A stretch of 41,103 nucleotides of DNA from Gamarada debralockiae (Eukaryota; Ascomycota; Leotiomycetes; Helotiales; Hyphodiscaceae), in the NCBI GenBank assembly GCA_002803225.1, contig NXFV01000326.1:1-41103 (forward strand), read 5' to 3'. Shown one piece after another: positions 28,835-39,092 of this stretch. Both the position numbers and the translations under genes were made by a program. The notes beneath the pieces are model-generated. The model did not search any database. It was not told the origin of the DNA and worked only from the letters and a program-made list of their open reading frames with translations. Numbering within the stretch: the stretch's first letter is position 1; each line of letters begins with the position of its first letter.

Positions 28835-29257
28835 CTATTCCTTCGGAACGTAGTTTTGTTGTTCGAATAGGTGACCCCGGATCTTCGACTCCTTCAAGAG
28901 CTCAAAGTACCGCTCTACAGAATCCCCAAGTTAGCCATCTGCAGTATAGAAACCCCACCCATCGTCATCCAGGAAGCAGCGAGCTCAAAAATCCTCCATT
29001 CCGAAACTCCCCCAGGTCCATAGCTCACCTCGTAATGCTCCGCACTTCTCCAAATGATTGACACCCTCTCTGTAATAACACTTTCCTAGCTCTTCTCTGA
29101 CCAATCTCGCCATCATGCTCTTAACCCATTGTTCTCGGATGACTGCATCTTGCGCTGCCTTGAGTCGTGGTGTATCATCGTAGTCGACGCCGTCGAAGGT
29201 AGGAGGAACTTTTGGTTTCTTTGCGAGGAAAGCTTCGGATTCGGGGGTTGGGGCCAT
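28835..29257 (-). CDS. NADH:ubiquinone oxidoreductase subunit NDUFB10-like (12-kDa subunit)
   Basis: Two exons: 29029-29257 and 28835-28914, joined across a 114-bp intron (GTGAGC ... TCTGTAG), giving 102 aa. The protein begins MAPTPESEAFLAKKPKVPPT, followed by FDGVDYDD, REQWVKSMMARLVREELGK, CYYREGVNHLEKCGALRE and the end SKIRGHLFEQQNYVPKE. This matches the Neurospora 12-kDa complex I subunit, orthologue of NDUFB10, a peripheral subunit on the intermembrane-space side of the membrane arm. The conserved Cys pair (KCYY ... EKCG) is kept, consistent with disulfide bonding. Without the second exon, the first runs into a nonsense tail (ELWTWGSFG) that is intron sequence. Divergent from the nucleolin-like gene 381 bp away. 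Confidence 0.92.
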
Positions 29258-29638
29258 GATGATGAATGGCGCTTAGATTTTGGAGGGGAGAGGGTTTATG
29301 GAGATCAATTGACGTTGGCGTCGAGCTTCGTATTGGATTTCACGACCAGGGACAATTGATGAAGCTCTCGTGAAATGGAAGCCACGCTTGTTACGATCAA
29401 CGAGATGCCTCCTTGTTCAGGCAGCAAATGGCTCGCGACCGCACAACACGCTACGAATCTTAGCGCCGATTGAAAAAAAAACTCGATAAGAAAAAAGTCC
29501 AAAAGCTCCCACCGCCTCGACTTTTTTTTGGCATCTCCCCAACCACCTCTTCCCACAAATACAACATCTCAACTTTGAGATACCTTCATCCTTTCTTAAT
29601 ACGTTGTACACTATCGATCACATTCTTTGATATTCAAA
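29258..29638. promoter_or_regulatory. Divergent promoter, NDUFB10 and the nucleolin-like gene
   Basis: 381 bp between the two start codons. The plus-strand end carries A-runs (about 29470-29500) and pyrimidine-rich leader sequence (cctcgactttttttt, cttcatcctttctt) before the ATG at 29639. No specific factor site was identified. Confidence 0.5.
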
Positions 29639-31300
29639 ATGGCAAAGACCAAGGAACCCAAGACTTCGAGCAAGAAGTCCGAGGTCAAATCACTTTCAAG
29701 CGTCAAAAACTCGGCTGTTACTAAACCTTCTCAGACTCCCGTCGCAAAGTCGAAGCAAATCGCCAAGGAGACTGCCTCAAAGGTCAATGGCCACTTGAAG
29801 AAGCCAATCAAGAAGGCTGCCACCCCATCATCCTCCGACGATGATTCCGACGATAGTGAATCCGACTCTGAGGTCGAGATCGCAAAGCCAGTTGCTAACG
29901 GCAAGGTCAATGGCAAGACCAACGGAAAGGTAGCTAACGACTCCTCCTCCGAGGAATCAGACAGCGATGAGAGTGATTCGAGCGATGACTCTTCCGATGC
30001 TGACTCTTCTGGTGATGAAAAGCCTGGAGCTCCTGCCGCCGCCAAAGACGACAGCGATAGCTCTGACTCTTCCGAGGACGATGAGGAGGACTCTGATGAG
30101 GAATCCGACGAGGAGGCCCCTGCTGCTAAGGTTGCTCCGGTTGCTGGTCCTGCAAAAGTTAACGGCGCTGCCAAGGCAATCAAGGCCGTAAGTAATTTTG
30201 GTGTCCATTTATTCTCGACTAACATCTACGACAGGAGTCCGACGATGAAGAAGATGATGATAGCTCCGACTCCTCCGCCAGCAGCGATGATGAGGAAGAG
30301 GCAGAGGACTCCGACGACTCTGACGACTCCAGCGAAGATGAAGCCGAAGCACCATCCAAGAAGCGCAAGGCTGAAGATGAAACCGCCGCCCCCGCAAAGA
30401 AGTCCAAGGTTGAAGCTGTCGCTGAGTCCGGACCCACAAATCTGTTTGTCGGTAACTTGAGCTGGAACGTCGATGATGAGTGGCTATACCGTGAGTTCGA
30501 GGAGTTCGGAGAGATTTCTGGTGCCCGTGTCATCTCAGACAAGGCTACTGGCAGATCCAAGGGCTTTGGCTACGTTGATTTCAACAAGGCCGAGAACTGC
30601 GCTGCTGCTCTCAAGGCCAAGAAGGGCACAATGATTGATGGTCGTGAGGCCAACGTCGACTTCTCCACCCCTCGCGACAACAATGCCCCCAAGGAGCGTG
30701 CCAACAACCGGGCTCAGCAATACGGCGACTCCACCAACCCTCCTTCCGACACTCTCTTCCTTGGTAACCTTTCTTTCGGTGCCGATGAGAACATGATTGG
30801 TGAGGCTTTCGGTGTACACGGAACTGTTGTCAATGTCAGACTTCCAACAGATCAGTAAGTTATCCCGTTCTCGCACAGCTTCATAGCATACTGACGATAT
30901 GACAGGGAGACCGGGAACCCCAAGGGCTTTGGATACGTGACCTTCGCATCCGTTGAGGAGTGCCAGGCTGCTCATACTGGTATGCTTGGTGCTGAGATTG
31001 ATGGCCGACCCGTTCGTCTCGATTTCGCAACTCCCCGACCTGACAGAAGCGAAGGCGGTGGTCGCGGAGGGGGACGTGGAGGTGGACGCGGTGGACGAGG
31101 TGGCTTCGATCGTGGGGGACGAGGTGGCGGACGTGGCTTTGGCGGCGGACGTGGAGGTGGACGAGGAGGTGCTCGAGGTGGCCGTGGCGGAAGGTAAGTT
31201 TTGGATCCTTTCACTCAAGAAAGCACACACTGATTTCATCTGCAGTACAAACCGGGGGGGCTTTGGGGATTTCCAAGGCAAGAAGCAGACCTTTGCATAA
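29639..31300 (+). CDS. Nucleolin-like RNA-binding protein (Nsr1/Gar2 type)
   Basis: Four exons: 29639-30187, 30235-30854, 30906-31193 and 31246-31300, all GT-AG, giving 503 aa. The N-terminal half alternates Lys-rich tracts with acidic Ser tracts (SSEESDSDESDSSDDSSDAD), the pattern phosphorylated by CK2. RRM1 at about 251-325 has RNP2 LFVGNL and RNP1 KGFGYVDF; RRM2 at about 356-430 has LFLGNL and KGFGYVTF. A Gly/Arg tail (RGGGRGGGRGGRGG, then FDRGGRGGGRGFGG) follows, and the last exon ends GFGDFQGKKQTFA. The layout acidic-RRM-RRM-RGG is that of S. cerevisiae Nsr1 and S. pombe Gar2, nucleolar proteins needed for 18S rRNA processing and 40S assembly. The first intron lies between two acidic tracts, and the last splits the RGG tail from the end. 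Confidence 0.94.
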
Positions 31301-32387
31301 AGGTCTTAAGGCATTGCAAAGAGGACAGCATGCCATTGTCGACACTGCCGCACAAAGTTCTCTCTGAGATCTTAGTGTTGACTTGTGGGTTGTGGGCTCC
31401 GTGGGTGTTGGCTCGTTGACTTAAACTCCTTATGGAGTCGTGGGCTTTGAGATCTACTACTTGTGGGCTTGAGATACACCAGTGGGCTTGTTGGCTTGTG
31501 GCTTGACCGATACTTTTTGATGTTGGCTACTATACATTGCATCTGAGGGCGTTTGGGACATGACCGATTGTGGGCTTGACATATCACGAAGTCGAAATGA
31601 ACCTTCTTATATCTGGATAACAGATATCTTGAAGTGGATCGAGCTTCTTGTGGGCTACTCGAGGGCATTTGAAAAGTTCTTTGATGTTTCTTTGGCTTGG
31701 TTGTTCTCTCAGTGGGACGTAGTTTTGTCTCACGACTTTTATCATATGGTGAGTATGCTGCGCTCTGGATATCCTCCCCTTGCGTTTCCTGCATAGCAAT
31801 CAATGATAATTTTACATCAAATAGTTTCCATCCTGCCTTGAGACGTGATGTGCGCACCCCAGGACTCGATTTAGTGGATAAGCGTCCCCAGCTTCCGACC
31901 ATCGAGTGACGTGCAACGAAAGCAGCAGAGTGAGTTTGAAGGGGCTTCAGAACGTTGAGTGCATTTTGAGGTCTGTGCTAGGTAGATTGCAGGCTCGGCA
32001 GACTGACTCACCACAAACCCGCCTATCTCACGAACAAGGCCTTCATTGCCGCTCACACCTTGTGACTGTGTCGATCGGAAGTAGGGATGACATCCCGCGA
32101 TTTTGTGGCTCGTTGGGAGGCCTTCCAGTGGCTGCGTTAAGGCCAAAGGCAAGTTGACGTTCCCCAAGCTCAGCCGTACTGTTGCTGCCGCCTGATTCTC
32201 AAGATTTATAATGATCTCGTCTTTCAATTTAATCATCAACTTGAACACTTCACCTCGCAACAAGCACCTTCCCACGTCGTAAAAGCCACTTTTTCGTACC
32301 ATCGATAGTCCAGCGTTATTTTCAAACCCGAACACTTTGGGACTCCATACTTGTCGCCCTGCGATGAAACAATCGTCTCTTCCTAGA
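31301..32387. other. Intergenic with a degenerate GTGGGCTT motif cluster
   Basis: About 1.1 kb with no recognised gene. Between about 31376 and 31660 the motif gtgggctt or close variants recurs at least seven times with irregular spacing. A 176-codon minus-strand ORF (31372-31902) covers the cluster; its sequence (His/Ser/Gln/Pro-rich) reflects the repeats and is not family-like. Nothing recognised at 31900-32387. Confidence 0.45.
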
Positions 32388-32736
32388 ATGTTGATCTCGG
32401 TACGGACCTTAGAAGGTCAGAGGCCCCGTTCTTGGTATCATCTGCGACCCTTCACTAATTGTCGTAGGCAAAAGGGATGGCCCGGGAGAGGATCCTGTTG
32501 AGACTGGTGAAAACCAGACCGTTGGAATTTTGGGGACTAAGATCGACAAAAAGGCTGGAATTCCACCCGAGGCTCAGCGCCTAGTATTCAATGATGAAGA
32601 GATGCTCAATCACTAAACATTGAGCCACTACGGTATCAAAGCGGGCCTTGCCGTTCATTGCTTTACGACTATCACTTTGGATCAAGGAAGTCGCTCTCGT
32701 ACTCAGAGTCCAACGAAAAAGCAAAATCCCGGATAA
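32388..32736 (+). pseudogene. Ubiquitin-like domain relic
   Basis: From the ATG at 32388 the frame reads MLISVRTLEG, parallel to the first strand of ubiquitin. Further on, in another frame, comes TVGILGTKIDKKAGIPPEAQ, RLVFNDEEMLNH, a TAA stop (32614-32616), then TLSHYGIKAGLAVH. This follows the ubiquitin order: strands 1-2, the helix with KIQDKEGIPPDQQ, RLIFxGKxLED, TLSDYNIxxxSTLH. The stop replaces what could have been CAA (one C to T change). A segment between the two parts (about 32421-32500) has no ubiquitin counterpart and includes possible splice signals only about 33 nt apart. Not ubiquitin itself, since the Gly-Gly end is absent; more likely a ubiquitin-like domain of a larger protein. 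It may once have been the 5' part of the relic at 33130. Confidence 0.6.
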
Positions 32737-33129
32737 ATCATAGCTATGACAGAGCACAATCCCCCTCAGGGTCTTCATGACCATGCCACTACGAAATCAA
32801 GCTACCCGTTAGCCCACGAGAGTCTCCAAGGACGAGGAACAGCCTAACCCCCGCAAAGTTCGGTTGTGGGCTCTTTGGAAGTATCCAAGGATCAAGTCAC
32901 ACGTCAACATGGTCCTAGTCCTGCCAAAATTGCCGGCAGTTCCGACACACTTCCACATACGACTTCCACACGAAATATGAGTCCCAGAATCGAGCTGCCA
33001 TTCTTAACGGAAAAGACACCAGTGTGAGGATTAATTCCTGGCGCGCAAGAGCGAAGCAGGGCAGATATGATGCCAACACCCATATTGTCGATCCCATTGC
33101 GCATACTTGAAACGACATGTGGTAACACA
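32737..33129. other. Gap between two plus-strand relics
   Basis: No intact frame. Fragments in plus frames are interrupted by many stops; this may be part of the same decayed gene as the flanking relics but I cannot show it. Confidence 0.3.
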
Positions 33130-34869
33130 TTTGGAGTATTTCCATTGCGCTGGAAAGTACGATCTAGAAGATAATGCGCTTCCGGAGTTCTCCCTGCAGC
33201 CTGAAACGTTCGAGGATATTCCTAAGTTCATGCTTATAACCCTTCTAGAATTCTTTGTAGTCTATGACTCAAAATAGCAAGAGGAAATTGCTGTCGACCA
33301 GCGTGAGGAAATGTTGCGAGAAGTAAAGTCGGCTTTGGCCAGTCTTTGGAGTAGCTTCATTATCATTTCTCGCGTTCTAGTAAGCCTTGCTTATTTAACG
33401 GAGGCATCCTTCTCTAAAGAGTCCTACAGCATGCTGGTTCTGCGTCCTGGGACCGATGTAGCTGAACTTGTCAGCATTCACCATCTGCAGATTGAAAAAC
33501 TGAACAGCAGTATCGAATCGGCCATACGCAAAATATCTGACGTCAACAGCCGTCCCGAGTATCTGGAATTCAATCTTTCGGACTTAGTCGCTGGCCCTTG
33601 CATCACTCTTTTGAACGTTATGCGTCTTCACGTCGCGGGCGTCGTTCCGAAAGCCAAGATCCCGACGTTGGTAATGCGCAGAGTCGCAGTTGTCCTCCTA
33701 GACCTGGCGCTGGTTTCTTACGTGGGGTCTCACGGAACACGATTCGATTCCTGCGTTGAATCTGCGTCGGAAGAAATCCACATTTGCAACAAGCGCAAGG
33801 ACTTATATCTTCCTTCTTTTCAATGCACTCTAAACCTCTAGCTTGTCTCAATGGATTTATCGATAACACAAGAGTTTGGGTCTTCCAAACGTGTCTAGCA
33901 AATCAGGCGCACTCAGGGAATGTCCCAAAGTCTGAGCAATTATCAATACTCACTCTAATGGAGGATTTCGCCGACATTTGGGGAGCCTGTACCAGCAGCA
34001 CCAGCAGAGGCCGATTCCCCAGTTCGATTTCGTCAATACAATCTGTCAAGGGGCTTCACATGCACCACGGTGAAACTAATACCGCTGTTGGATTTGATGC
34101 GGTAGTTTGTCACTGGTATAGCTCACTACCTGGTGATATGCAGGCTTCAATCCCAGCGGTCTGGCCCAAGACTTTGTCGCGCAGCGGGTTTTTGCTAATT
34201 GGCGCCCCTCTACTGGAGAATCCACATTGCTTGTACATCCTCAATCACTATGAGAGTGATTACGGTCCATCCATGGGCTTTCTGGGGACGATTCCACCGA
34301 CTTGGAGACATGATACCGGACATTTGGACTCTCATTGGCGCACATTGCTGGCCTGAATGCAAATGGAACGCAGAAAAAACTACCAGGCATTACGCTGAAA
34401 GAAAGTATTTGGAATAAGTTTAATCAAAGTCCTCGGAATGCCAATATCGAGTGGTTGAACAACTATATTGGGGTGACAATTAGCCACTGTACAGGAAATG
34501 CCATGCGGGAAGACATTGCGAAACCTATCTGTGCATTACTGGAACTTCTTAAATCTTACTGGCGAACAGGGCCAACATCTCGTTGCAGCCTACTTCAGCA
34601 ACGGTGTGGACAGACGAGTAGAACTTGAAATTCAAGGCAATGAATGGGCAAAATGTCTTCGAGATTCAATTCGTAGCACAAAATATACTATTTTGGAGAT
34701 GTTTGCCTCAAATGCCGAACTCGCTCCTCGCCGCTGGGTATCTGCAGTCAAGAGCCCACAGAGACAATCTTCCAAACACGTATTCAGTTCAGAGACTATC
34801 CGCAATTATTTGAATCGGACTTGGTTCGATTGGACCCCGTCGGTGAGCTGTTTCGGGCTGTCAAGATAA
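33130..34869 (+). pseudogene. Decayed relative of the giant DUF6590-linked protein (FAD[IL]WG family)
   Basis: The frame opens LEYFHCAGKYDLEDNALPEF near 33128, meets a TAG at 33275-33277, then runs as a 176-codon ORF (33311-33841). A different frame (33784-34356) reads LTLMEDFADIWG, VVCHWYSSLPGD, RSGFLLIGAPLLENPHC. A third (34335-34628) gives LPGITLKESIWNKF and YIGVTISHCTGN, and a fourth (34498-34869) gives GEQGQHLVAAYFSNGVDR. The landmarks DFAD[IL]WG, CHW, LLIG[GA]P, TLK[DE] and CTG[HN] occur in the same order in the 17177-20977 protein, so the two are homologous. No DUF6590 part or Thr/Tyr repeats are visible here. At least four frame breaks make it non-functional. It could alternatively be a multi-exon gene, but the TAG and frame shifts lack splice signals. 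Confidence 0.65.
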
Positions 34870-35250
34870 GAGGAGAAGTGACCCTTGTTCCCGCAGATGG
34901 GCAGATTGCAATGGGACTGTTGCATCAAACATCAAAGAGGCATCTGAAGTTATAGAAGAGCTCTCTTTTCCGGACCTCAGGGCTTGTCCGTTCAAGAGCA
35001 GGTCCTCATCAAAGCTCCATCGGTGTCTTACGACGGGATGAGTAGGAGGAGACAACATGTTCGTCAACATCAGCACCAGCGACCCCCATGAGCAACAGCC
35101 GCAAGACCGACCCCCGTGGCAACGCCAGCAACGTCAACAAGCCACGCGGGCCAACAGCGTGAAGTGCCACTGTTTCCATATGACCTAACCCTAGACGACA
35201 TATTTCCAAGGCTAGAAGCACAGCAACGGCAGCAGAATGCGGAGTACAGG
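34870..35250. other. Gap with a CAG/CAA-rich stretch
   Basis: From about 35060 to 35240 the plus strand is rich in cag/caa triplets, giving Gln-rich fragments in several frames (for example PLFPYDLTLDDIFPRLEAQQ). This frame runs directly into the LTR at 35251, so it may be a gene end interrupted by the insertion. No family recognised. Confidence 0.35.
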
Positions 35251-35482
35251 TGTGACGGCCCGGCCCCGGCCCCGGCACTGGCCCTCTCTAATGTTTTCCA
35301 CTACCCGGGGTTGGGGGGAACCTAACCTTCTCGCTTGCCTAGCGTGGCTTGGCAAAGCTTCTGTACATAAGCTCGAGCTCCTCGCAGAGTTCTCCTTCTT
35401 CTTCTCTTCTTAACTTAGTTTCTCTAGTCTTAGTGCGAATACCATCATGCTCTTCTTGAGGCCTCTGTATGGTGCCGTGACA
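35251..35482 (+). mobile_element. Probable solo LTR of a retrotransposon, 232 bp
   Basis: The segment begins TGTGACGG and ends CCGTGACA, so the ends form a near-perfect short inverted repeat beginning TG and ending CA, as LTRs do. It contains a C/G-rich start (ccggccccggccccgg) and a pyrimidine-rich middle (ttctccttcttcttctcttc). No reverse transcriptase or integrase frame is seen nearby. The 5-bp flanks are agtac (three bases before the left end) and agtat (immediately right), only suggestive of a target-site duplication. A further tgtgacgg occurs at 35557, perhaps a truncated second copy. Confidence 0.55.
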
Positions 35483-36135
35483 AGTATTCTCAAGCCTCTC
35501 CAGGCAAGGTGGAGTATTCTAGAGACTCTCCAGGCAAAGCGGTGACCTTAGGATAATGTGACGGCTCTACGCAATAGAGTCTCGCGCATTGAAGACTCTA
35601 CGCAGAAGGTGCTGTATCGTACAAAGATACTAAGGTAAAGAGACAAGGAAAAGGTTCTACGAGAACACCTGATACATCTGAACAGCGCCTAGTGCGCTCA
35701 GCCCTCTACGCGTCAACGCGTTAAGTCCAGTCCTTTCCCCTTTTTTTCCGACTTTTCGCCCTGATCGCAGCAGCTTTTCGGACCTTTTCCGCAGAATCCT
35801 TTGATAGTAAGAGTTTACTATATAAAGATTACTTCTACCTAATACTAGCTTATCTGTATCTGTGGTGGATGTGCTATAAGTGGGATAAAATCAAGAGATT
35901 TTGCAAAAATAGCGAGTTGACACTAGCTACGTTACTCGCTGTAAGTGGGAGACCGTCTCCTAATCCATTCTTAGAATAATCGTGGCTGTTTGCCCTCTGA
36001 GGGAATCAGCCATAATTCCGATCCGAAAGATCAAGTTTCTCGTAGAAGTTTGGTCGAGGACCTTACTGATCGAGATAGTCGAGATTTGTCCTTGTCAAGA
36101 TTTATTAGCCCGTTCCCCATGCTGACCGTAACTTA
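35483..36135. mobile_element. Possible retroelement fragments, including a copia-like LTR
   Basis: A purine-rich tract gtgggaga (35946-35953) is followed by a segment running from about 35970 (ttagaataatcgtggctg) to about 36131 (ccatgctgaccgtaact), which resembles an LTR body of fungal copia elements with eroded TG/CA ends. No paired LTR or pol frame was found. The portion 35483-35940 contains repeated phrases (ctctccaggcaa twice, gactctacgcag) but no gene. Confidence 0.3.
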
Positions 36136-37524
36136 CTCCCCCGAAAGCTGGCAATCAATAGGTCTCCAGGCCGAGTACAAGAGGCCACCACTCCTCTATT
36201 TCCACGTCTAATCCTTTATTTCGTCCATTTCATCGGCCCCATTATGTCGTTCATGCCACATCTACACTGCAGAGTGGTACACAAAGCTGGGAACGAGACG
36301 ACAGAGTATTCTACCATGGCCCATTCCGACGATAGAATCAGGAGGCCGGATCAGATAACTCCAACACCCCATGTCTCCGCACATGTTCAGGGACCAACTG
36401 CCTGTCCTTGGTATTTTCGCCGCCCCGAGCGCCGCAAACTCCTATTATCCAGCCTGATCTCAAAACGGCCATACACCCTCCCTCAGACCTTGCTTTGCCC
36501 ATTTTCTCAGTTCCCTCAGCTAGGATGTAATGTTAGTTAAATGAATCAGCTACTGGGTAGACAGGATAACCCACACTAATAGAACGCCTGCAAGAACCGT
36601 GTTCCGGCCCACACACAGAGAACATTTGGTCAAGCAAGCAATTACTGCATTCTGTCGAATTAGCAGCATAGACGCGGCAGCCTTCGAATTTGCCATTGGC
36701 GAAGTTCCCCAACCTCCTGTCCATCCTTGCAATATGTGCAGGCATTCTCGAGCTCGCTATACTCCCCCCAATCATGCCATAAAGGCATCTGGGTAGTGCT
36801 ACGGGATCGGAAACTCCTTCAGATATAAGGAACCTGTGTCCGAGCTAAAGCTTTGCTACTGGCCTAATGTCGAGGTTCTTTGCATTTTTTGCAATCAATC
36901 GAGGCTTGATACGTTAGCCAACTACCCACATAAATCCTGTACAGAGCATACCAGGGTATGACTAAAGATTTGGGTGAGGACAAACCCCGATGCACCAGTA
37001 CGACATCTGCTTGCCTAGTGTTAGGATCCGAAAGATGATGAATATCCATTCCAAGCGCGATCCACTCCCTGGAGCCATTTGTGATTATGTTCTAAGGCCT
37101 TCATCGACGCAGTCTCATTGCTTTTTTATCAACATTTTTGCTTTTAAGTTCTCGGATATACTTTAAACTTTAATATGGTATGTTGCGTCAGCAGTTCCGC
37201 AGCCCCGCACCAGTCGTAACCTCGGACTTCGACATTTATACTTTGGAGCTGCAGAGGCTTGTGAGTGGAAGTGTCGTTAGAACGAGTGGCAGTCTCGTAA
37301 GCAGGAGTAGCATCAGTGTGAGCGTGCCGGTTACGGCTTTGACAGCGTCTGCTATGGCTGAGACAGCCACAGTAAGACTGCGAGTGGTAGTATAACGTCA
37401 ACGAAAGAGTCTGGTATTGAACTCAAGCTTGTGCCTAGCCATATTTTTGATGGTGTGTCTATTCATGTAACTAGGAGACTGGCTATGATACAGGTTGATT
37501 TACTCCTGATCAAGTATTGTTGCA
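36136..37524. other. Intergenic, no gene recognised
   Basis: About 1.4 kb with only short overlapping ORFs (36244-36540 plus, 36533-36775 minus, 37180-37395 plus, 37144-37401 minus), none with a recognisable family. The Ser/Val-rich frame at 37180-37395 is low complexity. The right end is the 3' flank of the receptor gene. Confidence 0.4.
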
Positions 37525-39092
37525 TTAACGCTGGGAAATCAGATCTTTCAAACTTTCCGTCTCACCTCTACTCTCCACATCCATGGCTGTGAAGATTTTG
37601 CAGTCAGCATTGCTTAATCGGGGAATCAAAAGAGAGCCCCCTTGCCATCACTCCCAAACATTATCAGGAAATAGTTTGCAGTCAAACGCATAAGTCTAGC
37701 TAGCAGAGGGATAGGATGTGAGGATTACTTACACACATCTGTCGTAACAAAGATCTCCTTGTTCTTATCTGGGGTTCTTCCCCACGTTATATCGTCGACT
37801 CCATGCTTTAAAGCCTCAATATTGGTTATGGTTTTATCAGATTGTGACTCGACGTCGCTGAGTTGAATTGCTGTTTGATTGAAAGAATCGCTACAAGGGT
37901 GACTTTGATGGAAGTCGCTTCGGCCGTAGGTATGAGAAGGCGCTGTCGCTTGCCTACTCCCGCTGGATAATAAGTGAAGACGTGGAAATAGCTTCGAGAT
38001 GACGGGCTTGATTGTGGGAAGTGATGCACAGATGATGGCAGTATTAACTTCAAGTATTGACCAGATTGAACTGTCGGCGTTATCCCCTAATTTAGGAGTT
38101 GAGCAAAGTTTGAGGCGAATAATGATATTTGAAAAGACTTACATGTGATATCATCGGAGTTTGAAACGACATATAAGGAGTACAGCCGTAGAACACTAAT
38201 AAGGCAGACACTAACGTAAATCATTAGCACAAAATGCTTCTCGTTACCTTGATAGTCACTTACAATCCTCCTAGCGCAAAGACAAGCATTAGACCAATCT
38301 TCTGCTTTTTCGGCAGCATCAATGCTGAGAGCGCTGGCATCGGAAGTATGAGAATGACCAAATCAGTGAAGATGTTCATTGCCGCACCATAGAACCACGA
38401 GACCTTATGGCTGACACAATGAGCAGAAGGGTCTAGAGTCCAGTAGGCTGAAACAGGCAGGCAACTAAATATTGCTAACAAAACCGTCGAAATCCCATAG
38501 ACAGTGATGAATCCGAACACAATCCAGCAAGCAAAACGAGTCCGTTTACCAGGAAAAACCCGCAAATATTGGAGGACGATCGAGAGCTTTGTAAGTGTGA
38601 GAGAGATGATGTATAATATGATGCTAACCCATAACCACTGGGATTTAGAACAGACGTCAGCTGCAGTTTCAAGGATGAGCGAGCTGGAACGCGCTTACTC
38701 TCAGCGTTTCCTTGAAATCATCTAATGAAACCACTGAAATGTGCTTCCCCAAACCATATTTCGTTTCTGTGTAGACAATTAGTTGAACAAAGTCTGGAAT
38801 ATCGATGCGTCGATTCGTATAACTTACGCTCAATAGTCGGGAGAAGTAATGCTATTGCACAAAGCTGTGTGACGAGTTAGCACCCCTCTTAACGATATCA
38901 AGACGTCACATCCAGTGCCCAGGAACTCACCAGAGATCCAATAATAGCCAATTCATCTCGACCAGCGTTCCGCAAGATTACTGCTCTTGCAAAGAGTCTC
39001 GTTGCAACAGATATAGTTGCTAGTATCGTGAATATAAGACTGGCGACCACAACGGCAGGCCCACGCGAAGCTGAATCGGACGACATTACCAT
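37525..39092 (-). CDS. Pth11-like integral membrane protein (fungal rhodopsin-fold family), 369 aa
   Basis: Seven exons join in frame: 38931-39092, 38828-38864, 38699-38766, 38264-38637, 38143-38195, 37733-38086 and 37525-37586, all GT-AG. Helices and landmarks in order: PAVVVASLIFTILATISVAT, ELAIIGSLLCAIALLLPTIE, KYGLGKHISVV, LYIISLTLTKLSIVLQYLRV, IVFGFITVYGISTVLLAIFS, CLPVSAYWTLD, MNIFTDLVILILPMPALSAL, GLMLVFALGGLFVLRLYSLY, then ITWDNADSSIWSILEVNTAI with ICASLPTIKPVISKLFPRL. The polar tail ends DVSMDVESRGETESLKDLIS. The last exon is assigned from a GTAAGT donor that would otherwise give a stop two codons later, and from the typical tail it restores. Start 39092 (MVMSSD) or 39086 (MSSD). Predicted plasma-membrane receptor-like protein, ligand unknown. 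Many more introns than the copy at 13971, so not a recent duplicate. Confidence 0.88.

Noticed and set aside
28985..29028. Read-through end ELWTWGSFGMEDF for the NDUFB10 gene
   Set aside because: A GTGAGC donor and a TCTGTAG acceptor connect to an exon encoding the conserved end, so this stretch is intron.
29731..30225. Ser/Glu-rich minus-strand ORF opposite the nucleolin-like gene
   Set aside because: It is the complement of acidic Ser tracts in a well-supported coding exon.
30535..31281. 248-codon minus-strand ORF across the RRM and RGG coding region
   Set aside because: Antisense of conserved RRM exons and spans introns of the real gene.
31372..31902. 176-codon minus-strand ORF
   Set aside because: Covers the GTGGGCTT motif cluster; composition follows the repeats and no family is recognisable.
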